Positions 22,216 through 34,246 of a stretch of DNA of 64,000 bases are shown here, in pieces. The notes beneath the pieces are model-generated. The model made no database searches, had not been told where the DNA came from, and worked only from the letters and a program-made list of their open reading frames with translations. Positions within the stretch are counted from its first letter, which is position 1. Each line of letters starts with the position of its first letter. Origin of the DNA: Apoderus coryli (taxonomy: Eukaryota; Arthropoda; Insecta; Coleoptera; Attelabidae); contig OU452216.1 in NCBI GenBank assembly GCA_911728435.2, positions 3,038,842-3,102,841 of the forward strand. The letters run 5' to 3'. A program made the position numbers and the translations under genes.

Positions 22216-22583
22216 AATTTATTTTCTTCTTAACGTCGCTTTAATCGTTCTCGTCCGGCATCTTCTTCTATTTTCTTCGCGTGGTTTTAGTTCGACTTCA
22301 CGTTTCTCAAATCCACGTTGAGCAAGAATATTCGATTAATAACCTTAACAAATATTTGGGACTCTTCCGAATAAGTATACAGTAAATTCGCTCATTATTT
22401 TACAATAATTTAGTTGTAAAGCTACTTCCTAACTGCCTTCTATATAATGTTTGAAATGTTCCTCAGCACAAATTTGCCTGAAGTCTTTATTACTTTACCT
22501 TTTATAAAATTTTGCATATATAGTGGAAAATCAATCAACTAAGTAGCCCTTTACAAATAATAATGACTTGTTATGCTACTCAC
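22216..22583. other. Intronic spacer
   Basis: No gene or repeat is recognised between the satellite and exon 3. Confidence 0.5.
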
Positions 22584-22732
22584 CTCTAGTCCTTCTTTAC
22601 TTTCAATTTCACTATTCGTTATATGGAAAACAGTTTCTTTCACAGGCGAATCGGGCGGTGAATTTTCCCTACCGTATTTTAAATTAAAATGTGAAGGCGA
22701 CCGTCTATGTCGTTTAGCAAACATTGCCACAC
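22584..22732 (-). CDS. Rabin8-like Rab GEF, coding exon 3
   Basis: After two bases completing a glycine codon it encodes VAMFAKRHRRSPSHFNLKYG, ENSPPDSPVKETVFHITN and SEIESKEGLE. This corresponds to the variable, basic and serine-rich linker after the Sec2 coiled coil. Acceptor GTTACAG; donor GTGAGT. Phases agree with exons 2 and 4. Confidence 0.85.
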
Positions 22733-22739
22733 CTGTAAC

Positions 22740-23140
22740 AACAACAATTAGCAGCCTCTCCTTTATTTGAACACAAAATTAATACAATAGCTTTAAAATT
22801 AACAAATTCCCAAAAAAAATAATAAATAGTGCAAAGCTGATAAATCAGGCTGACCTGATGGCAAGATATTCCACCGTCTGAGGAACTGGTTATTTAAAAA
22901 TTTACAACAGCCTATAATGGTGGAAATTATTAAGCTGGTGTAAGACTGTGCCAGTTGATTTTTGGATAAACACAGCTTAACTCAACTCTTAGTTTTTAAA
23001 TTTCTATTGATGCAAAAGGCTGTAAGTGTTGTTAATTTTGAAATTAAATACAAACCAGTTGACCTGTACGCTTTTAGATAAATATGATCTTTAAACACTT
23101 TTTCCAATTGCAAAGGCAGGAATATATTTGAGGAAGTCCA
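22740..23140. other. Intronic spacer
   Basis: No coding signature is seen. Confidence 0.4.
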
Positions 23141-23144
23141 CTAG

Positions 23145-23280
23145 ACGTTAGGCAAAAATTATGGTTACAATTGGATGGAGCTCCTGCACATTTTAAGCGT
23201 ACCGTGCGCGATTATTTAAATATGAAGTTTCCTAATCGATGGATCGACCGTTGTGGCCCCAATAACCGTTAGAATGTTGA
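23145..23280 (+). pseudogene. DD41D-type transposase fragment
   Basis: The + strand reads QKLWLQLDGAPAHFKRTVRD and YLNMKFPNRWIDRCGP. This holds the second catalytic aspartate (QLDGAPAH) and the FPNRWI block, as in the intact transposase at 47741-48814 (QQDGAPPH...FPGRWIGRRGP). The rest of the core is deleted. Confidence 0.75.
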
Positions 23281-23682
23281 CTTTTTAATAGTGCGATAAT
23301 AAACAGGATGTGCCATTTGAAAAAATCTATATTTTTATGCGTTTGCAAAATGTCATCACCCTGTATAATGGGTAGCTTTTCGAACCAATGTGTTATGGAG
23401 TATTTTACTACAGGATGTTGTACATCTTACGAAATACCTACTATTTGTAAAGCGCATTGGCGTAACTATAGAAAATGGCTTATAATGGGGCATGTTTTTT
23501 GACTTTTAAAATTAAGATCTAGTTAACTATGCACTTTAGAGCAAAGAAACCTTATATCAAAAACATTAAATAAGATGTCTGAATCGAAAGCAAAAATAAT
23601 ATCTAGAGTCTTCCATTAAAAAAAAAAACGTAAGTTTGCCATAGTAGACCGTCGAGTCTAAGGTGACTCACCATGTATAATG
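23267..23682. repeat. Second copy of the 12661-13190 repeat
   Basis: The two stretches share, among others, GTGCCATTTGAAAAAATC, GCAAAATGTCATCACC and GGATGTTGTACATCTTA. This copy lacks about 110 bases present in the other near 13040-13150. Confidence 0.8.
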
Positions 23683-24089
23683 ACAATCATTATGCCAAGG
23701 AAATGGAGATGGGATTCGCGAAAATAATTACACTCGGAACTATGCTTTCTACATATACCTATAAGGTTTCCAGAATAAAAAATTTCCATCGATGCTCGAT
23801 GAGACAAAAATACTAGGAAAACTCTTTACGTAGTTAATTAATTGGATATTAATAAAAAAAGAGTTCGTGCCTAACCTGATGGACTCGTATAGTATTGATT
23901 CTCTATTTGCTTGTGGTCACTCGTTTATATAAATGAAAACGTTTATGTATTTGTAGTTTGCATTTCCAAGGACTTTTGAATTACATTTTATGATTATAAA
24001 GCAACTTTCTTTTTGGCAGCTCAGATGTTTTCATGTAACACGTTACTGTTAAACATGTTCAGTTTGGTTTATAATTTAACCATTAATCG

Positions 24090-24245
24090 ACTTACAAACG
24101 AACAACGCTTGCTGATTATTGAATTTTATTATCAAAATTCATGCTCGTTTAAGAAAGTGCATCATGCACTTCTTCCATTTTATGGTTAGTTTGGGCGACC
24201 TTCTGAGGCGGCTATTCGGAATCAAATTTACATTATTGGACACAA
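24090..24245 (+). pseudogene. DUF4817-type transposase N-terminal fragment
   Basis: The + strand reads NEQRLLIIEFYYQNSCSFKK then VHHALLPFYG, a stop, and GRPSEAAIR. This is the helix-turn-helix N-terminus of a Tc1/mariner-superfamily transposase. It is cut off by the LINE that begins near 24240. Confidence 0.7.
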
Positions 24246-25935
24246 TTAGATCTTTCTTCCTTCACCCCACTACCCCAGATGAGATCTCCAGAGTTGCCAG
24301 GAAAACTTGCAGGAAAAAATCTAGCGGTTTGGATGGTATTCCGGGTAATGTAGTTCTGGCCGTTGTTGATATCATTGCAAGGCCGTTGTCCCTGATAGTT
24401 AACAGAAGCTTTGAGGAGGGTGTTTTTCCGCAACGTTTAAAAAAATCAAAAATTATTCCCATATATAAAAATAAAGGAGATCCTAGGGATATAAATAATT
24501 ACAGACCTTTGGCATTACAAAACCAGTTCAGTAAAATCTTTGAATCTTTATTTAACAATAGACTTAATGATTATCTGGAAAAACATAAACTGCTTGCTCA
24601 CAGCCAAAATGGATTTAGAAGCAATCGGTCAACAGAGACAGCTCTGAGTCAGGCTTTTGGTCACTTGTTTCATGCCCTTAATAACAGGCAAATGGTGGCT
24701 GGTATTTTCTTTGATCTGAGCAAGACTTTTGATACAATAGGAGGATGTTGGAGTGCGTGGAACAACGTCTAAATGGATAGGAAGTTATCTCATGCATCGT
24801 ACCCAGCAAGTAGAGATTGCGGGCGTTCGTTCAGGGGTGGGAATTGTGAGCAATGGGATACCACAGGGCTCATGTTGATCGCCAACTGTATTTAATATAT
24901 TTATTAATACCCTGCCGGACGTTTTGGGGGTTTTTGGCCTGCTTGTTCTTTATGCGGATGACACAAGTGTCCTTGTTTCAGCCGGGGATGAGAGTGGGTT
25001 GGTACGGTCTGCTAATGCCCTAGCTGGCGCGATGCACAGATGGTGCGAACACAATGGACTGGCACTCAATGCATCAAAAACTGTCTTTCTCCCAATTGCC
25101 ATATCAAATAGGAACATGGACCGAACTTATTTAATAAGAGCCAAAGATAAATCTATTGAGCAGGTCAGTAGCACCAAATTCTTGGGAATATGTGCAGACA
25201 ATAAATTGACCTGGAGCACGCATATAGACGCTGTAGTAAAGAAATTGTCCAGCTACATATTTCTAATAAACAACATCAAAAATACTGTATTGAATGATAT
25301 TCTTAAATTTATATATTTTGGTCTGATACAGTCTACCTTGATGTATGGTGTTATATTTTGGGGGGGAGCGATAGGACAGCGAGGGTGTTCAGAACACAAA
25401 AAAGGATCATCAGAGCGATGCAAGGAATCTCTCAAACTACTTCCTGTAAGGACCATTTCAAAAAATTAAAGTTAATGACATTCCCTTCACTATACATGTA
25501 CGCACTTATAATACATATAAAAAACAAAATGAAATATTGCCTAAATCAGAAGATATACATAGTCACAATACTAGAAATAAAAATAACTTGGTATTACCAT
25601 TCTCCAGATCAACTACTGGCCAAAAGAACCCTAACTACATAGGTGTTAAATGTTTCAATAAAATTTTAAAAATACAAAAGTTTCAAAATATTTCTATCAA
25701 AAAATTGAAACTGGAGCTGAGAACATTTTTTATAGAGAAATGTTTTTATTCTGTAGACGAGTTTTTAAATTATACTAATGAATAGTTTTACGTCTCGAAT
25801 TATAGCGGGTTATGTATGAATATTATTGTTTTTGTGTTGTATGTAATATTATTGACTATCCCATAATGTGACATGTCATATTGTATATTGTTATCATTCT
25901 GAGGAGCAAAGAATAAATAAATAAATAAATAAAAA
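24240..25935 (+). mobile_element. Jockey-like LINE ORF2, 5'-truncated, frameshifted
   Basis: In order: KKSSGLDGIPGNVVLAVVDI, YKNKGDPRDINNYRP, AHSQNGFRSNRSTET, FFDLSKTFDTI, then shifts; SNGIPQGSC with an internal stop, FGLLVLYADDTSVL (catalytic box near 24950), and the C-terminal domain with HNTRNKNNLVLPF and FFIEKCFYSVDEFLNYTNE ending at the stop near 25785. Frames change near 24735, 24900, 25375 and 25535. The 3' end carries an AATAAATAAATAAATAAA tail (25912-25934). It is interrupted beyond repair. Confidence 0.88.
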
Positions 25936-26386
25936 AATTAAACAAAACCAAGACACATTGACAATAGAATTTACTTTTGTTCTACCCTGTATATATATTT
26001 GGGTAATTTTGGATAAGTTCTCTTATTTTTATAGTTTTATACCTAACATGTCTAGAAGTATAATCTTTTCGTAAATATTATACAACATCTGTAAGTAATA
26101 AAAATATTATCTTGGGCTTTTAACAAATGTTACCTAAAAGAACGACCTTTTTCTAATCGAGAATATTGAGTTTGTTTATGAGTTAGTCTAAAGATAAAAG
26201 CATATATTAGAAAAGATAACCAGATGTTTCAGTTATAGGATGGTCAAAACATTTAACATTTTCGAAACACCTTCATGTAAATTAAATGTCGGACTTTTAT
26301 TATTATATACAGAAGCTAGTAGTTGGAGGGTGTCACGGTTTCCCATATCAAATAATTATAAAATTTTCAAATGAAGGGAATTATAG

Positions 26387-26656
26387 TTAACATCAAAGAG
26401 GAATGAAGATTTTAAATGATATTTTAAATTTTTCATTAGGGGCAATTCTTGTTATATATAGGAAAAGGATTAATATAGCTCCAATTATAATTAAGAAAAT
26501 AATATAAGAAAATCATCTTGTAGTTCCAATAATTCTTGTTATTAAAGCAACCATAATAGCCAGGGTTAATGTTAGAAGCCTGAACGAAAGCGGATGATTG
26601 ATCACTATAAATAATATAGAAATAAAAATAATTACTAGAGATAGTGTTAATACTAT
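26387..26656 (-). pseudogene. ND6: NUMT: mitochondrial ND6, 5' half
   Basis: Read on - with the invertebrate mitochondrial code (TGA = Trp, ATA = Met, AGA = Ser), the frame starting ATA at 26656 gives VINHPLSFSLLTLTLAIM, WFSYIIFLIMIGAMLILFLY and MTSIAPNEKF, the conserved core of NADH dehydrogenase subunit 6. Under the nuclear code a TGA interrupts it. It runs about 89 codons to a TAA, so the gene is truncated at its 3' end. Together with the adjacent tRNA-Pro this is a nuclear mitochondrial insertion. It has no function in the nucleus as a protein gene. Confidence 0.88.
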
Positions 26657-26658
26657 AT

Positions 26659-26720
26659 CAAAGAATAGTTTAATTAAAATATTAGTTTTGGAGATTAATG
26701 ATAAGAGTTTCTTTTCTTTG
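26659..26720 (+). tRNA. trnP: NUMT copy of mitochondrial tRNA-Pro (TGG)
   Basis: CAAAGAA at 26659-26665 pairs perfectly with TTCTTTG at 26714-26720. The anticodon stem TTAGT/ATTAA encloses loop TTTGGAG with anticodon TGG. It lies just upstream of ND6 on the opposite strand, as in the usual insect mitochondrial order. The fold is intact, but in the nucleus it is presumably a fossil. Confidence 0.85.
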
Positions 26721-27209
26721 ATGTGATGATATATAATTATTCGTAATTATATTAATTTTCCTATTTTAAGTTGTACATTAATGAATAAGATTTTCTTCTA
26801 AATTTTCATTCTTGTTTAATTGTTTTATTCTTTTTTTTATTTATACATATTTATTTCTTTGTTGTTATTCATTTTCTTTATTAGTTTTAATTATTAAATT
26901 GTTGTTGTTTTGAGCCCAAACTTTTGCGTTTTATTTCTAATAAAGTTTTAGTTATGTTGTTGACAAAAGGGTCATTTAATTAAATATTTCCTTTTAAATA
27001 AAATGGTGCGTGACCGGCAGTGATCTAAAATTATAAAAGGTGAGTAATTTTAAATTACTTTAATACAGATTAATAAAGTTGATATTCTTTGGTTGTTCTT
27101 CTTTAATTGAAACCGCTCGGAAAGCTTGATTCGAACCCGTAACAATTTGAATAGCATATTGGGATTCATAACGTAAATAATACCCGTTAATTCAAAATTG
27201 TTACAGAGT

Positions 27210-27630
27210 GCGGACAGAGGAAAATATGGCAGTGTTGTTGGTGACCGTGAATTGTCGATTCGGCTCCGGCCGTTCGCAACAACTGGGCCTCTGTTAAATT
27301 TTGCGGAAGGATTTGGGTGTAAAAACTTTGAAAATACAGCTGGTGCAAGAAATTAACCCACACGACCTACCATAACGGTTAACTTCTTTATCGGAAATTT
27401 GTGTTTTGCGATAAAGCTCATTTCTGGTTGAATGGATACGTGAACAAGCAAAATTGCCATTTTTGGTGTAAAGAACAGCCAGAAGCATTACAAGAACTGC
27501 CAATGCATCCCGACAAATGCACTGTTTGGTTTGGATTATGGGTCGGTGGCATGATTGGATGAAGATCCATTTTTTTTATCGGACAATGGGTTCTTCTTGA
27601 AACCTCTCGGGAGTTTATTGACAGTACACA
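27210..27630 (+). pseudogene. Tc1/mariner-superfamily transposase, middle part
   Basis: The + strand shows LRKDLGVKTLKIQLVQEINP, then KAHFWLNGYVNKQNCHFW, EALQELPMHPDKCTVWFGLW and a VGGMIG block. This spans the linker and the region around the first catalytic aspartate, where the SDE(A)HFWLNG motif is mutated to (D)KAHFWLNG. Several shifts and stops. Belongs with the DUF4817/DD41D-like fragments elsewhere in the window. Confidence 0.75.
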
Positions 27631-27708
27631 CAAGATTAATTAATTAATAATACTGAAAACGTAAAGAGTCGGTACTTAGATAAATTATAAATTTGATAGT
27701 ATATTTAC

Positions 27709-27895
27709 CTTGTTCGTCTTTTGATATCTGCGGATGTAAATGTGGATTAGGTGAGCTTGGCGTTGAAGTTAAAACAAGTGTTTTAAGTGCTGCAACTTCC
27801 GCCGTCAACACATCAACTTTCATTTGACTTTCCTTCAAAGCTTTCTCTGCTGCCGCCTGTTTCTCATTAGCCTCTCTTACCATATTATGCGCCTC
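27709..27895 (-). CDS. Rabin8-like Rab GEF, coding exon 2 (Sec2 coiled coil)
   Basis: It encodes [40 protein letters not shown] and [15 protein letters not shown]. This is the second half of the Sec2p-type coiled coil, the GEF domain that binds Rab8-family GTPases; the [10 protein letters not shown]...[14 protein letters not shown] string is diagnostic of the family. Acceptor CTTTCAG, donor GTAAAT; phase 0 start. Confidence 0.96.
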
Positions 27896-27899
27896 CTGA

Positions 27900-28300
27900 A
27901 AGTAACAGGTAAACTCGCAAAATAATTCATAAAATAACATCATTTACAATTCTATTAACTTTAACAGTATATTTTACGACCGCTAGAAGTGCGTTACCGT
28001 ACGTTTGCATAAATATTTATGATCGTATTCCATTTTTATGTATTCTTGCCAATTAAAAAGTGAGAAAAGATATGCTGGGAAAGTTTTGGGGTGATACAAG
28101 CGATTTTTATTGCTTCTAGCGATCCTAAACAATTTTGATCATTTTTTTTATTAAATGAACAATAATGTTTGGAAATGGTTTAGGCAGTGGCGGTTGGGTT
28201 GAAGTAGAAATAATAATTTTATATTTTATACTTCGCGCCAGATATGATTTCGTTAGAATTCCCTATAAAATTTTGCATTTGAAAATTTGAACACGGCCCT
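27900..28300. other. Intronic spacer
   Basis: Nothing is recognised here. It is the start of the largest intron (27896-41966, 14 kb). Confidence 0.5.
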
Positions 28301-28305
28301 GTCTA

Positions 28306-30300
28306 TTTATTTATTTATTGTCATTACATGTCATTACCAAAAAAGGTTTACACAAGTCATATTAAATATTAAAATATTACATAACACAACATAAAAACAT
28401 AGAAATGTATATAACTAAATCAAAACAGAAAGTCAGTGCTGAGGAATTCATCAATGGAGTAAAAAGCCTGGTAAATTAAGTAGTTTTTCAATCTATTTTT
28501 GAACATTGCAAGGCTCAGTGTTTTCAAACTATCTGGCAAATGATTATAGCATGTGGGACCATAATAATTCACAGAATTTCTGCTTCTACCCAACCTCATA
28601 TATTCAGAAAGAATGTCATTTTTGTTTCTGGTATTGTGGTTGTGAACTTCATCATGCCTTATGTACAGATTGTAATTATTTTTCACAAACACAATTGAAT
28701 TGTAGATATAGAGACACGGGGGTGTCATTAATTTACATTCTTTAAATTTAGGTCTGACAGCCTCTCTAAACTTTAAATCTGTCATTATTTGCACCACTCG
28801 TCTTTGGATTGCGAATACCCGACTAGCATGACAAGAGTGTCCCCAAATTGACAAAGCATATGAAGCCACACTGTGAAAAATGCCATAATATGCTGATTTA
28901 AAAGAGACTTCACCCTTCAAGCTTCGCAACATGAACACAACCTTAGACAACTTGGCAATGGTAACCTCGACATGACCCGCGCAGGTCAGCTTTTGGTCCA
29001 AAGTGACACCCAAAAACTTTACCAGACCATCAGAAGCAGCAACATCCGTCTCACGTAATGTAAATATTTTAGTAGCTGTTTTATTGGCATTCATACAGAG
29101 TTTGTTAGCTGCAAACCAGTCCGCAGCCCTCGACTGTGAATTAATCATACTTGAGGCCAGAACATCACTCGACAGTTCAACATCGACAATAGTTGAATCG
29201 TCTGCAAACAATGTCAGGTCAGAGCATGGCAGATGTAGCGGTAAATCATTAATGAAAATCAAAAACAATAGAGGTCCGAGCACCGAGCCCTGTGGGACTC
29301 CACAAGAGCTCAACAAGGGCTGAGAAGACTTTGACTCAAACATCGTTACGACATTCCTACCAGTGAGATAGGAACTCAGCAAACGAATCGAATTCGCACT
29401 CATACCGTATCGCTCCAGTTTACCCAACAAGATATCGTGTGAAACGCCTTTGTTAAATCAAGAAAAGAAGCCCCCACAAGCCTTTTACTCTCAAAAGCGG
29501 TTATAACGATATTTATAAAGTTTTCTATAGCTGAAATGGTGTTAAGTTTCGGTTTAAATCCAAATTGTTTCGGAGAAAATAAATTATTTCTTTCAAAATA
29601 GTTGGCTAATTGTTTAAAGAGTATCTTTTCAAAAATTTTGCCTAGAACAGGCACTATAGAAATAGGGCGATAGTTGTTCAATTCATCTGGAGATCCTTTT
29701 TTGAATAACGGTATAATTTTGCTAAATTTCAGACAACTCGGAAACATACCGGATGAGATCGCCAAATTAATCAATATTGTCAATGGTATAATTATTATAT
29801 CCTTAATATATTTAATGATTACGATATTCAAATCAAAAATGTCTTTCGAGCTTTTATTTTTAAAAGAGTTTATTATATCTCTCATCTCAATAAAAGATAT
29901 TTCATTAAACTCAAAATTGCCAGGAATGTCAATAGACAACAAATCCAGCGGACTGATATTTGAGGATAAGTCATGGGTTAAAGTTTCCGCAATACTGGTA
30001 AAATATGTATTGAAATCATCAGCAGTAAGATTTGTTAATGATTGTTGGGTAGCAGAACTATTCCTTTTATTGTTGATAATATCCCATGTAGCCCTGGCAA
30101 TATTAGAACCATCTGCAATATACGTATCGTTCGCATTTTTTTTTTTGCCATTTTAATACGAGATCTATACGAGTTACGATAAGAGCGAACCATGTCTTTT
30201 ATACCTTCGATTTGTGGAAACTGTGTAGACAGTCCTCGCAATAGCGCAAGTGTTTCGCGCATTTGCCTAATTTCAGGTGTAAACCATTTAATAATATGCT
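28306..30300 (-). mobile_element. Jockey-like LINE, long but frameshifted ORF2
   Basis: On - from about 30300: IIKWFTPEIRQMRETLALLR, a shift, NARATWDI-like sequence, then 29942-29400 with DLNIVIIKYIKDI, FKKGSPDELNNYRPIS, LFSPKQFGFKPKLNT and FLDLTKAFHTI. A second frame, 29430-28420 (336 aa, no stops), carries [20 protein letters not shown], catalytic LFADDSTIV, HNTRNKNDI and the FYSIDEFL ending. The shift near 29410 separates the two halves. The 3' tail is AATAAATAAATAAAT (complement of 28307-28322). The endonuclease is absent, consistent with 5' truncation. Confidence 0.9.
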
Positions 30301-30609
30301 ATAATCACTCTTGCAGCGCGTCAATTCCGATAACGAAACAGAACATATGCTCTTGGACACAAAATTTTTGTGCCTCTATTGTTTTCTTTGTTATCGCGTG
30401 CGAAAAACAAAGACAGCAATGCATCGCTACGCTATACGCTAGTAACAGTAGAAATTAAACGCATGTGTGACGTCATATCTGGGGTGCTGCCCTACCCATC
30501 AGTCTATACGAATAAAATTTGTGCGTGTGGTGTTGTTGTTTTTGTTTTCGCGATCGCGCTTTTGGGTATTATAAAGTGAATGTTTTGATTTTGAACAATT
30601 ACAATAGTA

Positions 30610-30865
30610 AAGATGAATTCAGTGCAATATATGAATGTAAATAATGTTAAATTAACATTTGAGGATCGAATTACTATAAAAAAAGTTTTGATGGACACCT
30701 AACTGTTGCAAATTTATTTGAACTGTCTTTCCAAATGAAGACATTAAAACTGTGTGTAACTTATTTCCTAACGTAAATTACTTAAAATTAAAAAATGAAC
30801 TCTCGATAATATACGCACGGGACGATTTTCTGAAACACAGTAGGGCTGTTCCTCTGTTACAAATA
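30610..30865 (+). pseudogene. hAT-like transposase, piece before the LINE insertion
   Basis: Near 30760-30860 the + strand reads TVCNLFPNVNYLKLKNELSI then IYARDDFLKHSRAVPLLQ, resembling the region before the C-terminal dimerisation domain of hAT transposases. It is cut by the LINE starting at 30866. The second piece lies at 32515-32780. Confidence 0.5.
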
Positions 30866-32513
30866 ATAATAATAATACATTTATTTGCATTCAAATCATA
30901 ACAACATACATATTAAGTAAGAATATCATAAATACATAACATAAATAATGAATTGATATGCAAAATGGAGTTGAAAACAATTCATAAAAGTTTTAAGTTC
31001 AACCCCAAAATTCATAACTTTAGAACCAAATTTCTGATACGTCCGACCAATAACTGCACTCCTTAGTCATGCCTTTTACTACAATCAAAGTTCACTACAT
31101 TCCACAAAAAAATCTGAAAAGAAAAATTAAACAAAAAATCTATTTGAAATCCAAAAGTCGATTCCTGTATTTAAACTTAAATGCTGTAACCCCTAAATTT
31201 TGAAGTCTTCTGGTATGTTATTGTATAGTATATAAATTTGGTAAGTAAATGATCTCTTGAATAAGGAAGTTTTGTGAGGCCGAGGCGAAATAAGTCCGCG
31301 AAATCCTAAGTTCAACGTATGAACATCAGTCCTATATTTAATTTTATTAGAGAGGTATGGAGGACGATGGTTATTTATTATATTATGAAATAAAACTAGC
31401 GAATGTAGCTTTCTTCGATCCTGCATGCTCAGCCACATAGCCTCCCTCAATTTGTGCGAAACGGGCTCAAATTTCCTAAATCCATACACGAATCTAAGGC
31501 ATGATCTCTGAACCTTTTGAATTCTGTCTTTGTCAGAACAATCCAGGCACGGTCCATACACAACATCACAGAAGTTAAAGTGGCTTAAGACTAAACTATC
31601 GGTAAGTTTTTTTTTTCAAAGGTTGTGATAGTAGATGCCTATGGGGATATAACATCTTTAATGACGAATATGCTCACATTCTTCTTAAACCGCAATTCGA
31701 CATCCAATTCCAAGCCAAGATTTCTTGTTGAAGTTGAGAACTTTAAACTTGAGTTATTTACTTTGATATTCAGTTGCAACTCCAACAGGCGCCTGTTTTT
31801 ACCAAAGACAAGAACGTCAGACTTAGAGGCATTGATCATGAGACCGTGCTTTTGAGAGAGCTCCACAATTCTGTTAATATCCTCGTTAATATCTTGATTA
31901 GCTAGATAATAGTCGTCATTAGTAAAGCTGTAGTAGATTTGCCGGTCATCCGCATATATGTGCTCCTTGCAATGCTTTGGACTTGATCCTATGTAGCATG
32001 GAGTAAATGTTAAACAATAAAGGTGCCTTGTGGAACTCCACACGTCAGTCTTTCCTTTGAAGATTCCCCATTACTTGTTTGAACAAATGGAAACCTGTTT
32101 TGCAAATAGCTGTGAAAGAATCTGATTGACTGTTCAGAAAACCCAACAAATTTCAAAACGGATAGAAGCGTCTCATGATCAATTGTGTCAAATACATTAG
32201 AATAATCCAACAGAACAAGCACCGTGCTCTTGCCCTGGTCCATCGCACGAATTATGTCATCAACAATGTCCAAAAGCGCTGTAGAACAGCTGTAGCCTGG
32301 TCTAAAACCTGATTGATGTTCAGGTAAAATATTGTATTTGTTTCCATGCGAGTGAATCTGAAGGTACATAATTTTTTCTAAAACTTTTGAAAGTACTGGA
32401 AGGACACTAATCGGTCTAAGATCATTTATAGAAGTTATTGTACTTGTCTTGGGGAAAGGAATTATCTTTGAAACCTTCCATTCATCTGGAAATTGACCTT
32501 CTAAAATGCAAGA
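30866..32513 (-). mobile_element. LINE inserted in the hAT, ORF2 fragment
   Basis: On -: FPDEWKVSKIIPFPKT, LRPISVLPVLSKVLEK, then 32369-32010 with EHQSGFRPGYSCSTAL, LLDYSNVFDTIDHETL and CGVPQGT. A shift leads to 32043-31639 with IYADDRQIYYSF, and another to 31561-31193 with the C-terminal RIQKVQRSCLRFVYGF. The tail is an ATT/AAT trinucleotide repeat (30866-30880). The RT is broken by at least two shifts. This lineage differs from the FYSVDEFL-ending copies. Confidence 0.85.
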
Positions 32514-32514
32514 A

Positions 32515-32780
32515 TTTATGTTGTTGTTTGTTTATCCAAAACAATTTAACATCAACATTTAGTGAATCTGTGGAATTGCTGAGCGAAATATGTTTCTCTA
32601 CCCTCAAACGGATCAAAACATGTTTAAAAAACAATATGGGTTAGGAAAGCTTGTGCGCGTTAGCAATGCTATCTATTGAAAAAAAACTTGTGAAGTCCAT
32701 TTCAAATTTTAATGATCAAGTCATTAACCACTTTGCTGTTGAGAAATCTAGGAGGATGGACTTCACTTACAAACAGTTTT
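32515..32780 (+). pseudogene. hAT-like transposase, C-terminal dimerisation piece
   Basis: The + strand reads SEICFSTLKRIKTCLKNNMG, then LCALAMLSIEKKLVKS and INHFAVEKSRRMDF. This is the hAT C-terminal (Dimer_Tnp_hAT) pattern of FSTLKRIKT...RL..LALLSI followed by a basic end. With 30610-30865 it brackets the nested LINE. Confidence 0.7.
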
Positions 32781-34246
32781 AATGGTCATGGTGAGTTTCG
32801 CAAAATGTTATTATTTAACTATTCTAACTACTTAAAAATACCATCATCATTTTAGTTCTTTATTTTGAAAAATTTTGAGTGTTATTGCCTTATTTCCACC
32901 TTGTTGTGTAATAAGACACCACGCCACTGGTATTATGTATACTAGTTGGGTGATTTTATAGATATTTTCAATTAGTTTGGGAAATATAATATTTTTGTGA
33001 GTATTATTTTAAGTAGATTGTTAACAAATGTTCCTAAACTGTCCTTTTAGTCATACAATTTAAGGCTCTGTTTTCTATCTATCTTATCGTTTATTGATAT
33101 GGGTTTTACCAAAAGCAATAAATACGTCTACAAGTAGGTACATGAATAACAAAAATCTATAATTTTTGTCTCTTTTCTTTGTTCAACTTTGAGAAACAGA
33201 TGGACCGTGTTTTCTTGTTTGAAAAATGACATGTTTTAAATACAGTGTGGTCTCACTTTTGAACATCGAAATACCTTCATGTAAATAAAATGTCGGACTT
33301 TTATTATTATATACAGAAGCTAGTAGTTGGGGAGTTAACAAGGTTTCCCATAACAAAGAATAAATATAAAGGGCGCCGAAAATATGAAGATGGGTTTTCA
33401 TTCAGTTAGCTTTTCCAGAGATTAAGAAGTCATTTTATAATCGTATTGTTCCTAACTTTACAAAAAGTAGTGTCTTGTTGTTCTTCATCTTAACAATTAA
33501 AAACCATTATTACAGTCGACATAAAAATATATTTTATTTCTAAGACGTAAACTACGAGTACTATTCTGTATTTGTATAGGAATATATTTTAAAAATGCTG
33601 TTTTCTTATTGACCATTTTTCATTCTGTAGTACATACTTGTCATTTTTATGAGGCAATTATGGAAAGACAATCGGATTTTCGAGTTTAGATTCGTTTAAG
33701 CCTTGGTAGAGTCTAGATGTGATTTCTAATTGTATAAAGTTTCTTAATAATAATCGAAGTTCAAGTTCAGGAAGTTCTTTGTTAATTCTTTTAATTGAAA
33801 AGCTTTTTGTTTCCAATCTATTTTTATAAAGATTAAAGTTGTTTATTTTAGTAATTGAAATAAATTCAGTTTTCAATTGTAATTAAAGTTTCGTATAGGA
33901 ATTAATATAATTATTCGTAATTATATTAATTTTCCTATTTTAAGTTGAACATTAATTAAGATTTTCATTCTTTTTTTAATTGTTTTATTATTTTTTTTTT
34001 ATTTATACATATTTATTTCTTTGTTGTTATTCATTTTCTTTATTAGTTTTAATTATTAAATTTGTTGTTTTGAGGCCAAACTTTTGCATTTTATTTCTAA
34101 TAAAGTTTTCGTTATGTTGGTGAACATATAGGTCATTTAATTAATAATTTTCTTTTAAATACAAAGTGGGGGACCGACAGAGATCCAGAATTATAAAAGG
34201 TGAGTAATTTTACATGACTTTAATACAGATTAATGAAGTTGATATT

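Larger units (their letters stand above)
26045..27205 (+). repeat. LTR copy, 5'-truncated, with mitochondrial insert
   Basis: 26045-26350 matches 15180-15490, and 26725-27205 matches 33900-34830 of the solo LTR. It ends AAAATTGTTACA at 27205, the same end as the complete LTR. The middle (about 26387-26725) is mitochondrial DNA instead of the sequence found in the other copy. Confidence 0.75.

Noticed and set aside
26659..26720. A functional nuclear tRNA-Pro gene
   Set aside because: Its small AT-rich fold and adjacency to mitochondrial-code ND6 show it is a NUMT copy.
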